Source of the DNA: Mesostigma viride
Taxonomy: Eukaryota; Streptophyta; Mesostigmatophyceae; Mesostigmatales; Mesostigmataceae
Assembly (NCBI GenBank): GCA_009746045.1
Contig: RPFO01000977.1
Coordinates: forward strand, 1-42,514
DNA length: 42,514 bases
Reading direction: 5' to 3'
Shown here: positions 37,570-42,514 of the stretch, piece by piece
Position numbering within the stretch: position 1 is the stretch's first letter
Layout of the letters: every line of letters starts with the position of its first letter
Notes under the pieces: generated by a model
The model's database searches: none
What the model saw: only the letters and a program-made list of their open reading frames with translations
Told to the model about the DNA's origin: nothing
Program-made: the position numbers and the translations under genes

Positions 37570-40500
37570 CGACGCTCGCGGCCCCGCGGCTCCGCGGCTT
37601 TAGCAGTGGGATCTGCCTAACTCCCCTTCCCGCCCCTTTGCCTTCGCAGCCCTCGGGCTGTCGGAGAGAGAGCACCGGGTCGGCAGTGAGCCAGGTTCGC
37701 CCCGCCTCGCGCGGCCGCCTCCGAAACCTCCTCAGACTGCACGCATTTCTTATGCGTGCAGACGCAGACTCATTCTACCTGGCCACCCGAGCCAACCGTC
37801 GGCGTCGCCTCGACGCGTTGGCAGGAAGAATCGAAACGGTGATTGAAAGCATAAGTCCCCAACCCGCCCCCCCTACCCCACCACCTCCACCCCCACCCCC
37901 ATCACCACCCTGCTCCATCTCCGCCCCCACCCCCGCCTGCACCCCCCTTTTCGGTCAACGCGCGCCCTTGGTCATCGCCACCTTCAACGCCCGCACGCTC
38001 CAGCCCGACGCTGACCGCTGTCACTGCCTGCGCAGTGACGACTGTCAGTGCCATCGAGTCTCCAATCTTATTGGTTTCTGCATCGACAATAATATCGCCA
38101 TCCTGGGAATCCAAGAACACAGGCGCACTGCATCGGCCCGCGGATCAACTGCCCTTGTTGCTGACGACATCGACGGCTGGCGGTTCTACTACGGAGGCGG
38201 CGACGGCACCGGGAACGGGGGCGTCGGTCTCCTCTGCTCCCCGCTCGCCGTACGCCACATGGGCGAACCCCAGCTGGTCAACGCTCGGCTCCTCGTGGCC
38301 ACTTTTCATTCGATGGAGGGCCACTCGACCTACGCCCTGACGGTGGGCGTTGGTTACGCACCCCACTCCGGCCACCCAGAACAAGACCGCAAGGACTTCT
38401 TTGCAGCGCTGGAGAACCTGGCGAACGGCATCCCTGGTCGCAACTACCTCGCTCTGCTGCTGGACGCCAACGCCACGCTACCACCGGGTACTGGCGGATG
38501 TCAGCACGCCCCCAACGGTACGGTCTCCAATGCCAACACTGAACTTTTTGCTGATTTGCTTACGACATGCGATTTGGTCACTGCCAACACTCGCTTTCCA
38601 CATAGTCCAGATGCTTTGGTCACACACACCTCGCCAACTGGCACTGAACGCTGCATTGACTATGTTGTAATGCGCAAGCGTCATCAAGGATCTCTACTAG
38701 CTGCTCGCTCGCATGTGATCCCCCTGGTGCGCTCCGATCATCGCATCGTCACCGCCCGCATCCGCCTGCGATTCCCCTCGCCCTTTCGTAAGCACGTGGC
38801 ACCCCTGATTTGCGCACACTTCAGTTGCTCGAGAAATCTGACGACGCTCTGGAGGACTTCCCTGAAAAACGCGCCCACAAGCGCGCCGCAGAGGCGTTCG
38901 TCGACGCGCTGGACATCCCGGCCAGCCACGCCCAGCTGTTCGCTGCCGGCCCGGCATCGGCCCTTCGGCACCTCGCTGACAAGCTGCCCGCGGCCGGGGC
39001 CCTACTGCCCCCCCGCCGCCCGCCCCGCTTCACCAGCCTGCACCGGCTCCCCGCCGTCATCCAGGCCCGGCAAGCCCTGCGCGACAACAGCGACCCCGCC
39101 CGCTACGCCCGCCTCAAAGCCGATTACCACTCGGCCATCCGGCAGGCGACCAAGGAGCAGGAGGACCTTCATGTCCGCGAGTACTTCGCCCACCTCAAGG
39201 ACCAGCACGGCAAGTACGCCTGGACCCGCCTGCGTCACGCCCAACGGCCCGCCGGCGGCGCGCAGCCGGCGCCGCGGACGCTCTCTGGCTCACCGCAGCA
39301 GCAGCTCGACCAGTGGTATTCCTCCCAGTCCCGGCTGCTCGGCGCCCCCCCGCCGCCTCCGCCGCTTGGCCCTCTGGCGGCCGCACGCCTGGCAGTAGCA
39401 CCGGCGGACGTCCCTGCGCCGCCCACGCCGCCCGCCGCTGAGCAGGACTACACGTACCCAGCCCTGACGGAACCCCTGGCCGACCCCAACGAGCTCCCGC
39501 CGTTCACCGAGCTCGAGCTGAGCACCGCCGCCAAGCAACTCCGCTTTTATGCCGCCGTTGGACCTGACCAGCTCCCAGCCCCGGTGATTAAGCTGACGGC
39601 GCTCACGGGGTTCCTGCTTGACGTCTGCAACCGGATCCTGCTTGCCGACGCGCCGCCGATTCCTGAGTGGCAGCACAGCTACCGTATTATGCTGTACAAA
39701 AACAAAGGTTCCCCTGACGACCCCGCCAACTACAGAGGAGTCTGCATCCAGAGCGCCGCACTTAAGTTGTTCATGCGCATGATCCTCAACCGCCTTCGTT
39801 CTGCTCTCGACTGTCACCTTGGGGAAAGTCAAATGGGCTTCCGTCCTGGGCGCAACACCGTCATGGCCATCTTCGTCGCGCGTCGCCTCTTCGAGGAAAT
39901 CGCTCTCCTGCAACCTGGTGAGTTTCCCGCCATCCTGATCTTCGTCGACTTCATCAAGGCTTTTGATTCTGTCCTCTGGGACGCTCTATGGGCTGTACTT
40001 GCTCGCGCTCGCGTCCCCACTCCCCTGATTACCGTCATCCGCACGCTGTATGAGGGGTCACCACTTCGGTGCGCACTCAACACGGCATTACCCCGCCATG
40101 CCCACTGCAGACCGGCGTCTGGCAGGGTTGCGTCCTGTCGCCGTACCTGTTTATTATTGTAGTGGATTATGTTATGCGCCAGGCACGTGCTCGCTTTGCT
40201 AGCATTGCAGGCCGTGCCCCTGGCCTAGCGATCACGAACGAGCTTGGGGAAGGGGGGCCGACTAACAAGCAGAATTTACTAGCTGACCTCATTTATGCCG
40301 ACGACATCACGCTCATCGAGAAGCCGGAGTCTGCCCAACTTTGGCTGGACTGCCTGGCGCTCGAGGCTCGGGCGGTTGGTCTAGAAATCAGCCCCAAAAC
40401 GGAGGCCCTGGCCCTCGGCATGGCAGGGCCCCCACCCACACTCCGCCTCTTAGACGATGCCGAGGTCAACTACCCTCCTTCAGGCCGCTTCAAGCTGCTC

Positions 40501-41196
40501 GGCAGTTGGCTTCCCGACTGCGAGGACGACATGACGACACGGATCGGCATGGCGTGGGCGCACCTCCATGACCACCGCCGCTGGTGGAGCAACCCCGCCC
40601 TACCCCGGATCGTCAAGCGTGACCTCTTCAAGGTCGTCATTCTGACGATCCTGACCTACGGCGCCGAGACGTGGACACTGATGCAGGAGCTGGAGCAACG
40701 ACTCGACGGCGCCGTCACCAAGATGCTGCGCAAGGCCCTTAACATCCCCTTTGGTTTGCACATTAGTAATGAGGATTTGTACGCTGATTTGCCCTATGTT
40801 TCCCACATTATTAGGCACAGGCGCCTGGGCCTAGCCGGGCACCTGGCCCGCACAGATCAGGTAGATACATCAGATAGACTAGCTGGCACCAAGCCCGCCC
40901 AGCCTGGGCGATATGTCCTCACCTGGCGTGCCCCCGGCCGCGCGCGGCAGGGCCGCCACCCGTGGACTTTTCGTGATAGACTCGGCATGGACATGTGCTA
41001 CACTAGACGTGACGGGCTCACCCCCGGGCAGCCTCCTGGTTTGTCTGTAATATGGAGGCAGATGGTGCGCAAGGATAGATGGCAAGTAGTGATGAAGGAG
41101 ACCACCCCCAAGCCTGTGGGGGCTCCGCGTGTGACCAAGTATGGCATTCATAGCGATTCGGGCCGCGGTGCCCACACCCCTGTAACTAGGACCTAG
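37566..41196 (+). pseudogene. LINE ORF2: APE endonuclease and reverse transcriptase
   Basis: ORF2 nicks target DNA and copies the LINE RNA at the break. After a Pro-rich N-terminus comes an APE/EEP endonuclease: IATFNARTL (about residue 138), a Glu in GIQEHR (about 183), a Asp-Ala-Asn in LDANATL (about 300) and SDHRIV (about 390). The RT follows with FRPGRNT, motif A FVDFIKAFDS (Asp at 39947) and motif C YADD (40294-40305). The C-terminus has YGAETW and a stretch rich in His and Arg. Two single-base breaks split it: near the C run at 38802-38805, and near 40085. Adding one base at each restores the frame, so it may be intact in reality. About 1,200 aa. Confidence 0.88.
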
Positions 41197-41295
41197 ATAG
41201 CTTATACCATCCATTCCATCCCATGTTCCCCTCCCACTGAGGACTTATGCTCACGTGACGCAGTCACGTGTCTATTAATTAATTAATTAATTAAT
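41197..41295 (+). other. LINE 3' UTR and (ATTA)n tail
   Basis: About 75 bp of non-coding sequence follows the ORF2 stop and ends in roughly five and a half ATTA repeats (about 41273-41295). Microsatellite-like tails replace poly(A) in several LINE clades. The inverted LINE copy starts immediately after this tail. Confidence 0.75.
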
Positions 41296-41772
41296 CTAGG
41301 TCCTAGTTACAGGGGTGTGGGCACCGCGGCCCGAATCGCTATGAATGCCATACTTGGTCACACGCGGAGCCCCCACAGGCTTGGGGGTGGTCTCCTTCAT
41401 CACTACTTGCCATCTATCCTTGCGCACCATCTGCCTCCATATTACAGACAAACCAGGAGGCTGCCCGGGGGTGAGCCCGTCACGTCTAGTGTAGCACATG
41501 TCCATGCCGAGTCTATCACGAAAAGTCCACGGGTGGGCGGCCCTGCCCGCGCGCGGCCGGGGGCACGCCAGGTGAGGACATAGCGCCCAGGCTGGGCGGG
41601 CTTGGTACCAGCTAGTCTATCTTGATGTATCTACCTGATCTGTGCGGGCCAGGTGCCCCGGCTAGGCCCAGGCGCCTGTGCCTAATAATGTGGGAAACAT
41701 AGGGCAAATCAGCGTACAAATCCTCATTACTAATGTGCAAACCAAAGGGGATGTTTAAGGGCCTTGCGCAGC
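41296..41772 (-). mobile_element. Inverted, 5'-truncated LINE 3' fragment
   Basis: This is the reverse complement of 40721-41200, covering the last 155 or so codons of ORF2, at well over 95% identity by eye. Differences are mainly single extra bases in G/C runs and a few substitutions. It lacks the 3' UTR of the forward copy: right after its stop codon comes the ATTA tail, which the two copies share tail-to-tail. Its 5' end is cut near 41772, as is usual for LINE insertions. The two arms form a palindrome of about 480 bp per arm with a spacer of about 95 bp. Confidence 0.88.
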
Positions 41773-42514
41773 CACATATATGAGCCCCATTAAACGGGGC
41801 CATAGTGAGCTTGGAGGGTCAAAAACGTTGAAAATAGGTGTTGTATAAGTTATACAGCATCAACATGCATCAAACATCATGACTGGATGACCTAATATGA
41901 CTGAATCAGGCAGCCATAAGCCAAAGCATCATCCATCTCACAACGTGTTGAGCACATGCCTCGTGGGAACGGAGGTGCTGGGGTGTGTATTCCATAACGC
42001 GTGCAATACTGAAAGAAAGAGGAAGCTCCGGGCTGATGGTGCCGCAAATAGCGCAAGCCGTGACCGTGGCATATTGCTACGTATGCTGTATTTCCTGGAA
42101 ATGGCCTCTGCCCCGGCTCAATAGCTGCGTTGCATCGTAAGTATTATCGTTGTTTCTACTAGTTTCTGCCAGTTTTCCACTTATTATCTTACCGAACCTC
42201 TGCCCAGCCTCTCTAAACCGCCATCCTACTCGACGTTGCTTTGCATGGTCAGCCATACAGGTTGAGTTGCTGCAGTATTTAGGTTGCTGTATACGTCGGT
42301 TCAAGCCGTGCCATATATCGTGAGGATTGGATGTTGATGGTTTTATACTGCGTTGATTGTGCAAGAAGCATCAGCTAGGTGCCCCAAATCATGTGTATAA
42401 TCAATGTGTTGTTAGGCACTTGCCACCATTTGTACATGCAATTCCAGGCGTCATTGCCCTGCATGTAAGCTCATGGGATCACTCAACCTAATCCAAGCTC
42501 TGCATACACGTGCC
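41773..42514. other. Flanking sequence without recognised genes
   Basis: Short frames of 75 and 95 codons exist (plus 41897-42124, minus 42077-42364), but neither has a recognisable domain or context. This is the only part of the window that seems to lie outside the nested elements. Confidence 0.5.

Larger units (their letters stand above)
1..41295 (+). mobile_element. Non-LTR (LINE) retrotransposon, interrupted by two large insertions
   Basis: The element consists of 5' monomers, ORF1, ORF2 and a tail of ATTA repeats (about 41273-41295). About 5.8 kb of LINE sequence remains once LTR element 1 (1531-9535 plus 5-bp duplication) and the giant TIR element (9806-37266 plus 4-bp duplication) are taken out. 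Both insertions lie in ORF1 and both excisions keep the frame, which fixes their boundaries. ORF2 carries an APE-type endonuclease and a YADD reverse transcriptase with a C-terminal YGAETW region seen in many RTE/CR1-like elements; the clade is not assigned. The 5' end lies outside the window. Confidence 0.9.

Noticed and set aside
38010-38045. Palindrome GTCACTGCCTGCGCAGTGAC in LINE ORF2 as a member of the giant element's family
   Set aside because: It lies in coding sequence of the LINE, its core differs and it is a single case; most likely chance.
42077-42364. 95-codon minus frame near the right edge
   Set aside because: No recognisable domain, neighbours or splice sites; probably chance.

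Overview
The window is a stack of nested mobile elements from a repeat-rich eukaryotic genome. The evidence for a eukaryote is GT-AG introns, LTR and non-LTR retrotransposons, minisatellites and multi-exon genes. The species cannot be told from the sequence; a large algal or green-lineage genome would fit but is not proven. No ordinary single-copy host gene is recognisable.

Outermost layer: a non-LTR (LINE) retrotransposon on the plus strand, from the left edge to about 41295. It has about three 168-bp tandem 5' repeats (one carrying a 159-bp SINE-like insert with an 11-bp target duplication), ORF1 (RRM-like), ORF2 (APE endonuclease plus YADD reverse transcriptase) and an (ATTA)n tail. A second, 5'-truncated copy of its 3' end follows tail-to-tail in inverted orientation. 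ORF1 is split into three pieces (621-1530, 9541-9805, 37271-37569) by two insertions. Removing both insertions, with one copy of each target duplication, rejoins ORF1 in frame.

First insertion (1531-9535): LTR retrotransposon 1, with a 5-bp duplication TCCTG. Second insertion (9806-37266, about 27.5 kb): a giant element with perfect 25-bp terminal inverted repeats and a 4-bp duplication AGCA. It carries a minus-strand three-exon gene for a DDE-transposase-like protein, a small minus-strand ORF, an AT-rich divergent spacer, three abutting tandem arrays (37, 30 and 58 bp units) and a very long plus-strand multi-exon gene of unknown function. About 28 copies of a palindrome built on GGTCGCKCTGCAGAGTGACC are scattered through its introns and spacers and were not seen outside it. 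A second LTR retrotransposon (25305-32828, 5-bp duplication ATAGC) sits in an exon of the plus-strand gene; removing it also restores the frame.

The two LTR elements belong to one Ty1/copia-related lineage with odd features: an extra ORF before Gag, Gag and Pol in one frame separated by a single UGA, an apparent integrase-protease-RT-RNase H order (protease after integrase), DTN instead of DTG in the protease, HGDD in place of YVDD in the RT, LTR ends AGTTA...TAA(C/A)T rather than TG...CA, and a perfect tRNA T-arm mimic in the 3' UTR. I consider this lineage and the giant TIR element the two most promising novelties. Many apparent frameshifts share one signature, loss of one base in a G or C run, so the genes may be more intact than they look.
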